Both the position numbers and the translations under genes were made by a program. Of a DNA stretch of 35,339 bases, positions 1 through 7,109 are shown piece by piece. The notes beneath the pieces were generated by a model. The model searched no databases. It was not told where the DNA came from and worked only from the letters and a program-made list of their open reading frames with translations. The stretch spans positions 1 to 35,339 of the forward strand of contig JAKMCZ010000201.1 in the NCBI GenBank assembly GCA_022428185.1, read 5' to 3'. How positions within the stretch are numbered: position 1 is the first letter of the stretch; each line of letters begins with the position of its first letter. The DNA comes from Alphaproteobacteria bacterium (GTDB taxonomy: Bacteria; Pseudomonadota; Alphaproteobacteria; RS24).

Positions 1-1
1 G

Positions 2-115
2 GGGTTGGGCGCGCATTTGTTTTCTGAAATTGACGGCGATTATTTCTCGATTTTAGGCTTGCCCCTATTGCCGCTATTACAGGGTTTGCGGGCGCATGGC
101 GGGCTGGTTGCATGA
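2..115 (+). CDS. maf: Maf-family nucleotide pyrophosphatase, C-terminal end (partial)
   Basis: Only the last 37 codons are in the window; the gene begins upstream. The reading frame from base 2 contains EIDGDYFSILGLPLLPLL, which resembles the conserved C-terminal segment of Maf/YhdE proteins (IEGDYxxVxGLPLxPL). Maf proteins hydrolyse non-canonical or modified nucleoside triphosphates in the cytoplasm and have been linked to septum formation. The TGA stop at 113-115 overlaps the ATG of aroE at 112 (ATGA), which implies translational coupling. The order maf-aroE-coaE-dnaQ is common in Alphaproteobacteria and supports the call despite the short fragment. Confidence 0.82.
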   Translation, partial: GLGAHLFSEIDGDYFSILGLPLLPLLQGLRAHGGLVA

Positions 116-975
116 GCGAAACGCGCGACAGGCTGGCGATTATCGGCTGGCCGGTCGGCCATTCGCGCTCGCCGCTTATCCATAATCATTGGTTGGCGGC
201 GGCGGGACGTGCGCCAAATTATGTCGCGCACCCGATTGATCCGAACGACGATTTTCGCGCGGCGCTTGAGGGTATGGCCGCGGAGGGCTTTATCGGCGCA
301 AATGTCACCATCCCGCATAAGGAAGCCGCTTTTGCCGCGATGGATGAGGTCAGCGTCGCGGCTCAAAGTCTGGGCGCGGTCAATACAATCAGCTTCAAGC
401 AGGGTCGGTTTATGGGCGCCAATACCGATGGTGACGGCTTTCTGCTCGGCCTCGAAACGGCAATGGACCAGGCTGTTTCCGCTGCGGGTTGGCGCGGCCG
501 TCCGGCATTGGTTTTGGGCGCAGGCGGTGCGGCGCGCGCCATTATTGCGGCTTTGGGGCGGGCTGGCATTGGCGATATTCGGTTGACCAACCGAACGCGT
601 AAAAAAGCCGAAGCTCTGACTGCGCTGGCGGATAATGTGTCCGTCGGTGATTGGGGGGCGCGCCAACAACTGGCTGAGGGGTGCGGGCTATTGGTCAACA
701 CAACCAGTCTGGGCATGACAGGTCAGCCGCCGCTTGACGGGGTTTCTGCAATGCTGGCCTCATTGGGCGACGGCGCATTGGTGGCCGATATTGTTTATGC
801 GCCGCTTGAAACTGATTTATTGCGCGCAGCGCGCGCCGCTCGACATCACGCGGTTGACGGGCTGGGCATGTTACTTAATCAAGCAGCCCTGTCGTTTGAA
901 ATTTGGTTTGGCGCGCGGCCCGAGATTGATGCGACGCTGCGCGCAGCGTTGATTGCCGATATTGAAAAGGGATAA
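112..975 (+). CDS. aroE: Shikimate dehydrogenase (NADP+)
   Basis: AroE reduces 3-dehydroshikimate to shikimate with NADPH, step four of the chorismate (aromatic amino acid) pathway, in the cytoplasm. The 287-residue product is of normal length. The substrate-binding SRSPLIHN motif lies near residues 18-25, NVTIPHK with the catalytic lysine at 64-70, and NTDGDG with the partner aspartate at 104-109. The dinucleotide-binding loop GAGGAA is at about 136-141, followed by the NADP-type NRTRKKAE at 160-167. The C-terminus holds DGLGMLLNQAA. The ATG overlaps the stop of maf, so no separate promoter is expected. coaE follows after 4 bases. Confidence 0.97.
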   Translation: MSETRDRLAIIGWPVGHSRSPLIHNHWLAAAGRAPNYVAHPIDPNDDFRAALEGMAAEGFIGANVTIPHKEAAFAAMDEVSVAAQSLGAVNTISFKQGRFMGANTDGDGFLLGLETAMDQAVSAAGWRGRPALVLGAGGAARAIIAALGRAGIGDIRLTNRTRKKAEALTALADNVSVGDWGARQQLAEGCGLLVNTTSLGMTGQPPLDGVSAMLASLGDGALVADIVYAPLETDLLRAARAARHHAVDGLGMLLNQAALSFEIWFGARPEIDATLRAALIADIEKG

Positions 976-979
976 CCAT

Positions 980-1615
980 ATGTATCTTATTGGACTGACC
1001 GGCTCCATCGGCATGGGTAAATCTGCCACTGCGGCATTGTTTGAGGCGGCAGGTGTGCCGGTTTATGATGCCGATGCAGCGGTGCATAAGCTGTATGAAA
1101 AAGGCGGCGCGGCAGTTGAGCCAATCGGCCAGCTATTTCCTGATGCGATTATCGGTGGTGCGGTCGACCGCGCCGTTTTGGGCCGGCAGGTTTTGAAAGA
1201 TGGCGATAAATTAAAAGCGCTGGAGGCCATCGTTCATCCTTTGGCGGGCCGAAGCCAGTTCGATTTTCTAACGGGCGCCCAATCTGAAGGAGCCGCTGCT
1301 GCGGTGCTGGATATTCCATTATTGTTTGAAACCGGCGGTGAGGGGTTTGTTGATTGCACGGTTGTCGTGTCAGCGCCGTTTGAAATACAAAAGCAGCGCG
1401 TTTTGGCGCGCCCGGGCATGAGCGAGGAGCGGTTCAACGATATTTTGGCAAAACAAGTGCCTGATGCCGATAAACGCGCCCGCGCTGATTTTATTGTGGA
1501 CAGCTCGATATCGATTGAAGACGCGCGCACCCAGGTTCATGCTATTTTAGACACGATAAAGGGGCGCGAAGGGGTTGCCTATGAGGCACGGCTGGCGCGC
1601 TTTACCGACCGATAA
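980..1615 (+). CDS. coaE: Dephospho-CoA kinase
   Basis: CoaE phosphorylates the 3'-hydroxyl of dephospho-CoA, the last step of coenzyme A synthesis. I place the start at the ATG at 980 (MYLIGLTGSIG), which has an AAAAGGG ribosome site about ten bases upstream; the frame is open from 953 but the extra residues are not family-like. The product is then 211 residues, normal for the family. The P-loop GSIGMGKS is at residues 8-15, followed by VYDADAAVH (the DAD motif of CoaE), HPLAGR and DIPLLFE. The gene sits 4 bases after aroE in what appears to be a maf-aroE-coaE-dnaQ transcription unit. Another CoA gene, coaA, lies at 8351. Confidence 0.96.
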   Translation: MYLIGLTGSIGMGKSATAALFEAAGVPVYDADAAVHKLYEKGGAAVEPIGQLFPDAIIGGAVDRAVLGRQVLKDGDKLKALEAIVHPLAGRSQFDFLTGAQSEGAAAAVLDIPLLFETGGEGFVDCTVVVSAPFEIQKQRVLARPGMSEERFNDILAKQVPDADKRARADFIVDSSISIEDARTQVHAILDTIKGREGVAYEARLARFTDR

Positions 1616-1653
1616 GACGGTCAGCGAAAGAAAAAACGGGAGAAAAGCGGCTA

Positions 1654-2457
1654 ATGCGAGAGATTGTGCTGGACACTGAAACAACCGGTCTCGACCCGAA
1701 AAGCGGCGACCGCATTGTCGAGATTGGCTGTATCGAACTGGTTAATCGCCTGCCCAGCGGCAAAACCTATCATGTTTACATTAATCCTGAGCGCGACATG
1801 CCAAGCGAAGCAGAGGCCGTGCATGGGCTGAGCCGCGCTTTTTTGTCTGATAAGCCGCGCTTTGCCGATATTGCCGATGAATTTCTTGCCTTTGTCAAAG
1901 GGGCAGCGCTGATTATTCACAATGCCGCATTTGATATGAAGTTCCTCCACGCTGAATTGGCTTTGATGGGGCGCGATGATTTGCGCGACCAAGAGGTCAT
2001 CGACACGCTGGGCATGGCGCGCAAAAAATTCCCCGGTGCGCCGGCCAGCCTTGATGCGCTGTGCCGTCGTTTCGGCGTTGATAATTCCAATCGCGACTTG
2101 CACGGGGCGCTGATCGACAGCGAATTATTGGCCGGTGTTTATCTGGAACTGTCGGGTGGCCGTCAGCCGGGCATGGTGTTTCAGGCCGCTGCGGCGGAAG
2201 CCGATGGCGACAATGAAGCCGGCAATGAAACCGGCAATCAAGATGATGTCGCATCGCATGACGCGACAGATGCTGACGCGGCGGCATTGCATCCGCGCCG
2301 TGCCGCACGCCAGCGCCGTGTCACGCCATTGGTTTCGCGTTTAAGCGAAGATGAGCGCGCCGCACATGCAGCTTTTCTGGAGGCGTTGCCGCAACGCGCC
2401 CTATGGCTGCAGGACGAAGCACCTGCCGATAAATCCAATAGTGATAATTCTAATTAA
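1654..2457 (+). CDS. dnaQ: DNA polymerase III epsilon subunit (3'-5' proofreading exonuclease)
   Basis: DnaQ proofreads for the replicative polymerase as part of the Pol III core. All DEDDh exonuclease residues are visible: D7 and E9 in DTETTG, D94 in HNAAFD, and H150 with D155 in HGALID. The product has 267 residues. The exonuclease domain ends near residue 175, followed by an acidic, Asn/Asp/Ala-rich linker (about 181-212) and a C-terminal tail (SRLSEDERAAH) likely to contact the polymerase alpha subunit. The linker DNA holds short imperfect repeats of GGCAATGAA type. The ATG at 1654 follows a purine-rich GGGAGAAAAG stretch. The 3' end overlaps the convergent secB by 8 bases. Confidence 0.96.
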   Translation: MREIVLDTETTGLDPKSGDRIVEIGCIELVNRLPSGKTYHVYINPERDMPSEAEAVHGLSRAFLSDKPRFADIADEFLAFVKGAALIIHNAAFDMKFLHAELALMGRDDLRDQEVIDTLGMARKKFPGAPASLDALCRRFGVDNSNRDLHGALIDSELLAGVYLELSGGRQPGMVFQAAAAEADGDNEAGNETGNQDDVASHDATDADAAALHPRRAARQRRVTPLVSRLSEDERAAHAAFLEALPQRALWLQDEAPADKSNSDNSN

Positions 2458-2944
2458 GGGTTTCGCCGCTTTCACTGTCGGCATTGTCCCCGGCGTCTTC
2501 GTCAGCTTGGTTTTGCTGATACAGCGCCATAAAATCAATCGGGTCCAGCATAATCGGCGGATAGCCGCCATCGCGCGTCGCATCGGCCAAAACGCGGCGG
2601 GCGAAGGGAAATAGCTGGCGCGGTGCTTCGATGAGCAATACCGGCTTGGTGTCGGCTTCGGGAATATTGACCAAGCGAAACACGCCGCAATATTCAAGCT
2701 CGGTGATGAATTGAACCTTGTCGTCTTTTTTGGCTTCGATGCGAAACTTCAGGCCGACTTCATAATCGGTATCAGATAATTTGCGCGCGCCGACATTGGC
2801 ATTGACGCCAATCTCCGGTTGCATGTCGGCGAAATTGGGCGCGCCGGGATTTTCAAATGACAAATCGCGGACATATTGCACCATAATTTGCAAGCCTGGT
2901 GCGATATTCGCGTCGGCTTCGGGCTGTTGTGTGGTTTCAGACAT
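2450..2944 (-). CDS. secB: Protein-export chaperone SecB
   Basis: SecB is a tetrameric cytosolic chaperone that keeps preproteins unfolded and hands them to SecA at the Sec translocon. The 164-residue product starts with a variable acidic head, then shows the family sequence QYVRDLSFENPGAP at about residues 23-36, an alternating beta core (VNANVGARKL, YEVGLKFRIEAKK), the segment ELEYCGVFRL and the LFPFARRVLADATRDGGYPP segment. The start is well fixed: AAGGAG lies upstream of the ATG (rev. strand, 2944). secB lies 109 bases downstream of fxsA on the same strand and overlaps the end of dnaQ. The stop is TAG. Confidence 0.97.
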   Translation of the reverse strand: MSETTQQPEADANIAPGLQIMVQYVRDLSFENPGAPNFADMQPEIGVNANVGARKLSDTDYEVGLKFRIEAKKDDKVQFITELEYCGVFRLVNIPEADTKPVLLIEAPRQLFPFARRVLADATRDGGYPPIMLDPIDFMALYQQNQADEDAGDNADSESGETLN

Positions 2945-3053
2945 TGCCTTCTCCTTTTATCGGCTGCGACCATATACGCTTTTGTGCGCAAGAAAAGCTG
3001 AATTTGCGTTAACCGATACGCGGCATCTCTTCAGGCGCATGGCCGCGCGCGCC

Positions 3054-3539
3054 TTATTCATCATCAACGCGGTAATCACCCTCAATGGTTTGGCCGCCCT
3101 TGTTGAGCGTGTCGCCCCTATCATTTTTATCGCTTCCATCAGCGCTAGGGCGGGGGCCGGCTTGCGGGCGCATGCGTACAATATGGGGCAATAGCGCCTC
3201 CAATGCGGCGCTGATAAAAAACAGCCGCGCCGGACGCCACAGAAACAAAAGCCCCAGCGTGTCGGTGAAAAACCCCGGTATGATAAGCAGACCGCCCGCC
3301 AATAAGATTAAAATACCATGCGCGGCCGCAGCGAGCGGCGCGCGCCCTGCCGCTTGTGCGGCTTGCGCTTCTTGTAACACGGCCAGACCCTGCCGCCGCA
3401 TGGCCGACAGACCGATGGCGGCGGTGATGAAAATCAGCAAAATCGTCCAGCCCGCGCCCAGCGCACCGCCGATTTTGATGAACAGATAGATCTCAACAAT
3501 CGGTAGGACAATAAAAAGAATGAGTGCAAGCAAGCGCAT
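3054..3539 (-). CDS. fxsA: FxsA-family inner-membrane protein
   Basis: FxsA is a small cytoplasmic-membrane protein; in E. coli its overproduction relieves F-plasmid exclusion of phage T7, and its normal role is unclear. The frame is open back to 3722, but the ATG at 3539 (MRLLALILFIVLP) is preceded by an AGGAGGGG ribosome site and gives a family-like start and 161 residues. Hydrophobic segments lie at about 2-22, 27-44, 70-90 and a weaker one near 95-112. The tail IEGDYRVDDE resembles the short conserved C-terminal motif of alphaproteobacterial FxsA (IEGEYxxV). It precedes secB on the minus strand and is divergent from the Tim44-domain gene, a usual arrangement in this class. Confidence 0.93.
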   Translation of the reverse strand: MRLLALILFIVLPIVEIYLFIKIGGALGAGWTILLIFITAAIGLSAMRRQGLAVLQEAQAAQAAGRAPLAAAAHGILILLAGGLLIIPGFFTDTLGLLFLWRPARLFFISAALEALLPHIVRMRPQAGPRPSADGSDKNDRGDTLNKGGQTIEGDYRVDDE

Positions 3540-3591
3540 AAAAACCCCCTCCTGCGCCAGCATAACGCAGTGACGGGGAAAGACCAGAGCT

Positions 3592-3619
3592 TTGCATTTG
3601 CCTGAAAAAAGGCCATTAT
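3592..3619 (+). promoter_or_regulatory. Possible sigma70-type promoter for the Tim44-domain gene
   Basis: TTGCAT at 3592-3597 and CATTAT at 3614-3619 are separated by 16 bases and lie 24 bases before the ATG at 3643. The -10 box matches the consensus at four of six positions and the -35 box at three. The short divergent gap (3540-3642) must hold promoters in both directions, which is the main reason to take this weak match seriously. Confidence 0.3.
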
Positions 3620-3642
3620 GGGGAGCAATAAAAGGACATAAA

Positions 3643-4410
3643 ATGGATCCTCTCAATCTTATTTTGTTGATTATCGTCGTCTTTGTCGGCTGGCGTTTAT
3701 GGTCGGTTTTGGGCACGCGCAATGATGGCGAGACCCCCAGCAGTCGCGCCGATGCCTATCGGCTCAATCGCGATGCTTATGAAAATCAGCCTGAAAAACC
3801 GGCGAAACAAACGCCGCCGCCAGCGCTTGACCAAGATGCAGCGCCAGAAGAAGAGGCTGTTGAAGCGGCTGCTTCGGCGCGCGCGCCTCACAGTGGCGAA
3901 CAGAACGAAGAGCAGAGCGATAAGCAGACTGAAAAGCAAAGCGAGGAGCTGGACGACCTGCCGGCCGGGCGCGGATTGGCCTATTTGCACGAGATTGATC
4001 CGAGCTTCGATGATGGCGGTTTTCTGGATGGCGCGGCGCGGGCTTATGAACTGATTTTAACGGCTTTCGCGGCCGGCGATTTGAGCGATGTGAGCGGTTT
4101 TCTGGGCGATGACGTTGCGGCCGGTTTTGAAGATGCGGTTAAAGCGCGCCAAGCAGCCGGACAAAAACTGGAAACGCGGATCTTGCGCCTCGATCGACCG
4201 GTGCTCGACGATGCCGAAGTTGACGGGACGACAGCGCGTCTCGATGTGTTGTTTCGTGCCGAAATTATCAGCGCCAGCTATGGCGCCGACACCGAGCTTG
4301 ATGAAGACAATCTTCCAGCCCCGACAACCAGCATTGATATTTGGTCGTTTGAGGGGCAGCACAGCAGCGCAACACCGGATTGGAAGCTGGTGGCAACCCG
4401 CACGGGTTAA
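3643..4410 (+). CDS. Tim44/TimA-like domain membrane-anchored protein
   Basis: I place the start at the ATG at 3643 (MDPLNLILLIIVV), preceded by AAAGGA; an upstream open frame from 3592 is not family-like. The 255-residue product has one N-terminal membrane helix (about residues 4-24), a long charged Pro/Glu/Gln linker (about 50-105), and a C-terminal Tim44-like domain (about 110-255) with GGFLDGAARAYELILTAFAAGD, FRAEIISASYG and DIWSFEG. Bacterial Tim44-domain proteins such as Caulobacter TimA are inner-membrane proteins related to mitochondrial import component Tim44; their role in bacteria is not settled. The linker contains EQ/KQ repeats encoded by roughly 12-base units. It neighbours fxsA (divergent) and the Smr gene, but the mltA gene often found between them is absent. 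Confidence 0.88.
   Translation: MDPLNLILLIIVVFVGWRLWSVLGTRNDGETPSSRADAYRLNRDAYENQPEKPAKQTPPPALDQDAAPEEEAVEAAASARAPHSGEQNEEQSDKQTEKQSEELDDLPAGRGLAYLHEIDPSFDDGGFLDGAARAYELILTAFAAGDLSDVSGFLGDDVAAGFEDAVKARQAAGQKLETRILRLDRPVLDDAEVDGTTARLDVLFRAEIISASYGADTELDEDNLPAPTTSIDIWSFEGQHSSATPDWKLVATRTG
3898..3950 (+). repeat. Degenerate 12-base in-frame repeat in the Tim44-gene linker
   Basis: The coding DNA for GEQNEEQSDKQTEKQSEE is built from imperfect units of the form (g/a)a(a/g)CA(g/a)A(g/c)(c/t), so a Gln codon recurs every three to four codons. It lies in a disordered linker between the membrane helix and the Tim44 domain, where length changes should be tolerated. Confidence 0.5.
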
Positions 4411-4412
4411 GC

Positions 4413-5030
4413 GTGATTGGCTCGAATAAGAATGGCGGAGAAAATGCCGATAAAGATGACGGCAGCGCAGCATGGCAAAGGCTGACTGACGCGACGAAGC
4501 CGCTCGCGCCCGAAAGCCGCAATCGTCATATTGAAGCCAAATCTTCGGGCGCGCCATCACGGCGCTCAAAGGTCAAGAAAAAGAGCCGGGATAGCGACGC
4601 AAGCAAAGCGAAAAAAGCGCAGGCGGGGTTAGGCTCTGAATCTGGTTCTGACTCTGGCTCTGGAGGGGGCTCTCGTAGGGCGAAACCGGTCGCCACAAAA
4701 GCCACGCCGCAAAATGATTTGCTGCCAAAGACCCGCCGCCGTTTGGCGCGCGGGCATTTGCCGATATCAGCCCGGCTTGATTTGCACGGGCTGACGCTGA
4801 TTGAAGCCGAGCACGCTTTGAGCGCTTTTGTGGCGCGCGGCCAAACACAAGGCCATTCATGGGTTTTGGTCATTACCGGAAAAGGGGTGCGCGGCGAGGG
4901 GCGGTTGCGGCGCGCGCTGCCCAATTGGCTCGACCGTGGCGGGCTGGCCGGTCAAATCGTTGAATACGGCCCCGCCGCCCCCAAGCATGGTGGCGACGGA
5001 GCGTTTTATTTGCGCCTGCGCCGCAATTGA
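4413..5030 (+). CDS. Smr-domain protein (MutS2 C-terminal-like nuclease domain)
   Basis: The C-terminal half is an Smr domain: RLDLHGLTLIEAEHALSAF (the LDLHG motif), then LVITGKG at about residue 145-153 and the terminal GAFYLRLRR. Stand-alone Smr proteins are thought to nick or bind nucleic acids; the function of this alphaproteobacterial group is not established. I choose the GTG at 4413, two bases after the stop of the Tim44 gene, giving 205 residues; a TTG at 4380 inside that gene is possible and there is no in-frame ATG near. The N-terminal 100 residues are basic and of low complexity, with a Ser-Gly run from hexamer-type DNA repeats. In many relatives this gene follows mltA, which is missing here. 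Confidence 0.88.
   Translation: MIGSNKNGGENADKDDGSAAWQRLTDATKPLAPESRNRHIEAKSSGAPSRRSKVKKKSRDSDASKAKKAQAGLGSESGSDSGSGGGSRRAKPVATKATPQNDLLPKTRRRLARGHLPISARLDLHGLTLIEAEHALSAFVARGQTQGHSWVLVITGKGVRGEGRLRRALPNWLDRGGLAGQIVEYGPAAPKHGGDGAFYLRLRRN
4632..4673 (+). repeat. TCTGG-type simple repeat encoding a Ser/Gly linker
   Basis: GGCTCTGAATCTGGTTCTGACTCTGG... reads as alternating Ser and Gly/Glu/Asp codons with a six-base period, about seven imperfect units. It falls in the disordered N-terminal part of the Smr protein and could vary in length by slippage without breaking the frame. Confidence 0.65.
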
Positions 5031-5041
5031 ATGGCGGTGCT

Positions 5042-5069
5042 TTGAAATATGCGCGAATTTTGTTAGAAG
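5042..5069 (+). promoter_or_regulatory. Likely promoter of the his operon
   Basis: TTGAAA at 5042-5047 (five of six to the -35 consensus) and TAGAAG at 5064-5069 (four of six to the -10) are separated by 16 bases and stand 26 bases before the hisB ATG. This is just after the Smr stop, where a new unit would be expected to begin. No leader peptide or attenuator hairpin fits in the remaining space. Confidence 0.42.
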
Positions 5070-5095
5070 AAACTGGCATTTATAAGGAGTGCATT

Positions 5096-5695
5096 ATGGA
5101 AGCCCGGACAGGTGAAAAATCGCGAGCCACGAAAGAGACCCAGATTAGCGTTAAGGTCAATTTGGACGGCAGCGGCGATTATAAAGTGGCAACCGGCATC
5201 GGTTTCCTCGACCATATGATGGAGCAATTATCGCGTCATTCGCTGATCGATATTGAGCTTGAGGCGAAGGGCGACCTGCACATTGATTTTCACCACACGA
5301 CCGAGGATACCGGCATTGTTATTGGTGAGGCGGTGCGTGAAGCGCTGGGCGACTTCAAAGGGCTGACGCGCTATGGCAGCGCCACCATTCCGATGGACGA
5401 AACCTGCACGCGCGTCTCGCTCGATGTATCGCAACGCCCCTATCTTATTTGGCAGGTTAATCTGACCAAGCCGAAATTGGGCGACATGGACACTGAATTG
5501 TTCAAAGAATGGTTTCAGGCTTTTGCGCAAGCGGCGGGCATTACGCTGCATGTCGAAAACCTGTATGGCGAAAACAACCATCATATTGTTGAAAGCTGCT
5601 TTAAGGGGCTGGCGCGCGCTTTGCGCCAAGCCATTGAAATTGACCCACGCAAGGCCGATGCAGTGCCGTCGACCAAGGGTGTTTTGGGCAGTTGA
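5096..5695 (+). CDS. hisB: Imidazoleglycerol-phosphate dehydratase
   Basis: HisB dehydrates imidazole-glycerol phosphate to imidazole-acetol phosphate, step six or seven of histidine synthesis. The start is fixed by AAGGAG at 5084-5089 before the ATG at 5096; the longer open frame from 5027 is discarded. The 199-residue product is the single-function form without the phosphatase domain fused in enterobacteria. The manganese-binding motifs are HHTTEDTG at residues 66-73 and NNHHIVESCFK near residue 160, plus GFLDHMMEQLSRHS at 36-49. It heads hisB-hisH-hisA-hisF-hisE. hisH starts inside its stop codon. Confidence 0.97.
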   Translation: MEARTGEKSRATKETQISVKVNLDGSGDYKVATGIGFLDHMMEQLSRHSLIDIELEAKGDLHIDFHHTTEDTGIVIGEAVREALGDFKGLTRYGSATIPMDETCTRVSLDVSQRPYLIWQVNLTKPKLGDMDTELFKEWFQAFAQAAGITLHVENLYGENNHHIVESCFKGLARALRQAIEIDPRKADAVPSTKGVLGS

Positions 5696-6360
5696 GCCAA
5701 TTGGCACAATCAGCGGCATCATCCATCATCATTATTGATTACGGCTCGGGCAATCTGCGCTCGGCTGAAAAGGCTTTCGCGCGACAAGCAAAATCGCGCC
5801 CGGTTCATGTCTCGGGTCGGCCAGAAGATGTGTTGGCGGGCGATCATATTGTTCTGCCTGGGGTCGGTGCTTTTGGTGATTGCATAGATGGCTTGCGGGC
5901 AATTGACGGCATGGTCGAAGCGCTTGAAATTCGGGTTTTGAAACAGGCGCGCCCGCTTTTGGGGATTTGTGTCGGCATGCAGATTATGTGTCGTCACGGA
6001 CTGGAGCGCGCGCCCGACACGCCGCATCAAGGGCTTGGTTGGTTTGATGCTGAAGTGCGTCCGCTGGCGGCGCATAATGGGTTGAAAGTGCCGCATATGG
6101 GCTGGAACGAAATCGCGGTGCGCGATACGCAAAAAGTTGTAGCGCCACTTGACGGCGAAGATGTTTACTTCGTGCACGGCTTTGCGGCCACGCCCTTATC
6201 GGATAAGGGTCGGTCGGAAATAGCGGCCACGACCGATTATGGTGGCGATGTGACCGCTATATTGGCGCGCGATAATCTCATCGGTGTGCAGTTTCACCCC
6301 GAGAAAAGCCAGCAGGCCGGGCTTGGATTTATCGAGCGGTTTTTGGAGTGGCAACCATGA
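5692..6360 (+). CDS. hisH: Imidazole glycerol phosphate synthase, glutaminase subunit
   Basis: HisH hydrolyses glutamine and channels ammonia to HisF, forming IGP and AICAR. The triad is C93 (LLGICVGMQIM), H202 and E204 (GVQFHPEKSQ). The best start is TTG at 5692, overlapping the TGA of hisB (TTGA); no ATG occurs before the conserved IIIIDYGSGNL at residues 12-22, so a non-ATG start is required, and a second TTG at 5701 is also possible. The product has 222 residues. The coupled start suggests translation depends on ribosomes finishing hisB. The stop overlaps the ATG of hisA. In many rhizobia a small DUF2628 gene stands between hisB and hisH; it is absent here. Confidence 0.96.
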   Translation: MSQLAQSAASSIIIIDYGSGNLRSAEKAFARQAKSRPVHVSGRPEDVLAGDHIVLPGVGAFGDCIDGLRAIDGMVEALEIRVLKQARPLLGICVGMQIMCRHGLERAPDTPHQGLGWFDAEVRPLAAHNGLKVPHMGWNEIAVRDTQKVVAPLDGEDVYFVHGFAATPLSDKGRSEIAATTDYGGDVTAILARDNLIGVQFHPEKSQQAGLGFIERFLEWQP

Positions 6361-7085
6361 TTTTATTCCCCGCCATTGATTTGAAAGACGGCGCATGCGT
6401 GCGCCTCGAACAAGGCGATATGAACCGCGCCACCGTGTTCAATCAAGACCCCGGCGCGCAAGCGGCGCAATTTGCCGAACAGGGTTTTTCGCATCTGCAC
6501 ATTGTCGACCTTGATGGCGCATTTGCCGGTGCCAGCGTCAATCGCGACGCCGTGCGCGCCATTGTCAAAGCGACGGACGCCAAAACCCAATTGGGTGGTG
6601 GCATTCGTAGCCTCGCCAATATTGAAGACTGGCTGGCGGCCGGTATTGACCGCGTCATATTGGGCACGGTGGCCTTGCGCGCGCCCGACTTGGTGCGTGA
6701 GGCGTGCCGCAATTTCCCCGACCGCATCATTGTCGGCATTGATGCGCGCGACGGGTTTGTTGCGGTTGAGGGTTGGGCTGAGGCGACCGAAATGCGGGTT
6801 GCCGATTTGGCGCGCCAATTTGAAGATGTCGGTGTCGCCGCGCTTATCTACACCGATATTGACCGCGATGGCTTGTTAAAAGGCGTCAATATAGAAGCGA
6901 CCCAAAAACTGGCCGAAGATGCAAATATTCCGGTCATCGCGTCGGGCGGGCTGGCCGGTCTTGACGATGTGAAGGCGTTATTGGCGCTGGAAGATAAGGG
7001 TATTATCGGCGCAATTTCAGGACGCGCCCTTTATGACGGGCGTCTCGATGCGAAAGCCGCTTTGGCGCTTGACGGCGTCGCGTGA
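6357..7085 (+). CDS. hisA: ProFAR isomerase (phosphoribosylformimino-AICAR-P isomerase)
   Basis: HisA converts ProFAR to PRFAR by an Amadori rearrangement. It is a half-barrel-duplicated TIM barrel of 242 residues. The catalytic aspartates are D8 (FPAIDLKDG) and D129 (VGIDARDG); the phosphate sites are GGGIRS at about 80-85 and IASGGLAG near 192-199. I choose the ATG at 6357, which overlaps the hisH TGA and has GGAG nine bases upstream, over a GTG at 6348. It is translationally coupled to hisH and is followed after 24 bases by hisF. Confidence 0.97.
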   Translation: MILFPAIDLKDGACVRLEQGDMNRATVFNQDPGAQAAQFAEQGFSHLHIVDLDGAFAGASVNRDAVRAIVKATDAKTQLGGGIRSLANIEDWLAAGIDRVILGTVALRAPDLVREACRNFPDRIIVGIDARDGFVAVEGWAEATEMRVADLARQFEDVGVAALIYTDIDRDGLLKGVNIEATQKLAEDANIPVIASGGLAGLDDVKALLALEDKGIIGAISGRALYDGRLDAKAALALDGVA

Positions 7086-7109
7086 GGTTAAGACAGGGGC
7101 CAATCAGAG

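Noticed and set aside
40..669. Long open frame on the minus strand opposite aroE
   Set aside because: It is a shadow of aroE; its translation has no family resemblance, while aroE has all catalytic motifs.
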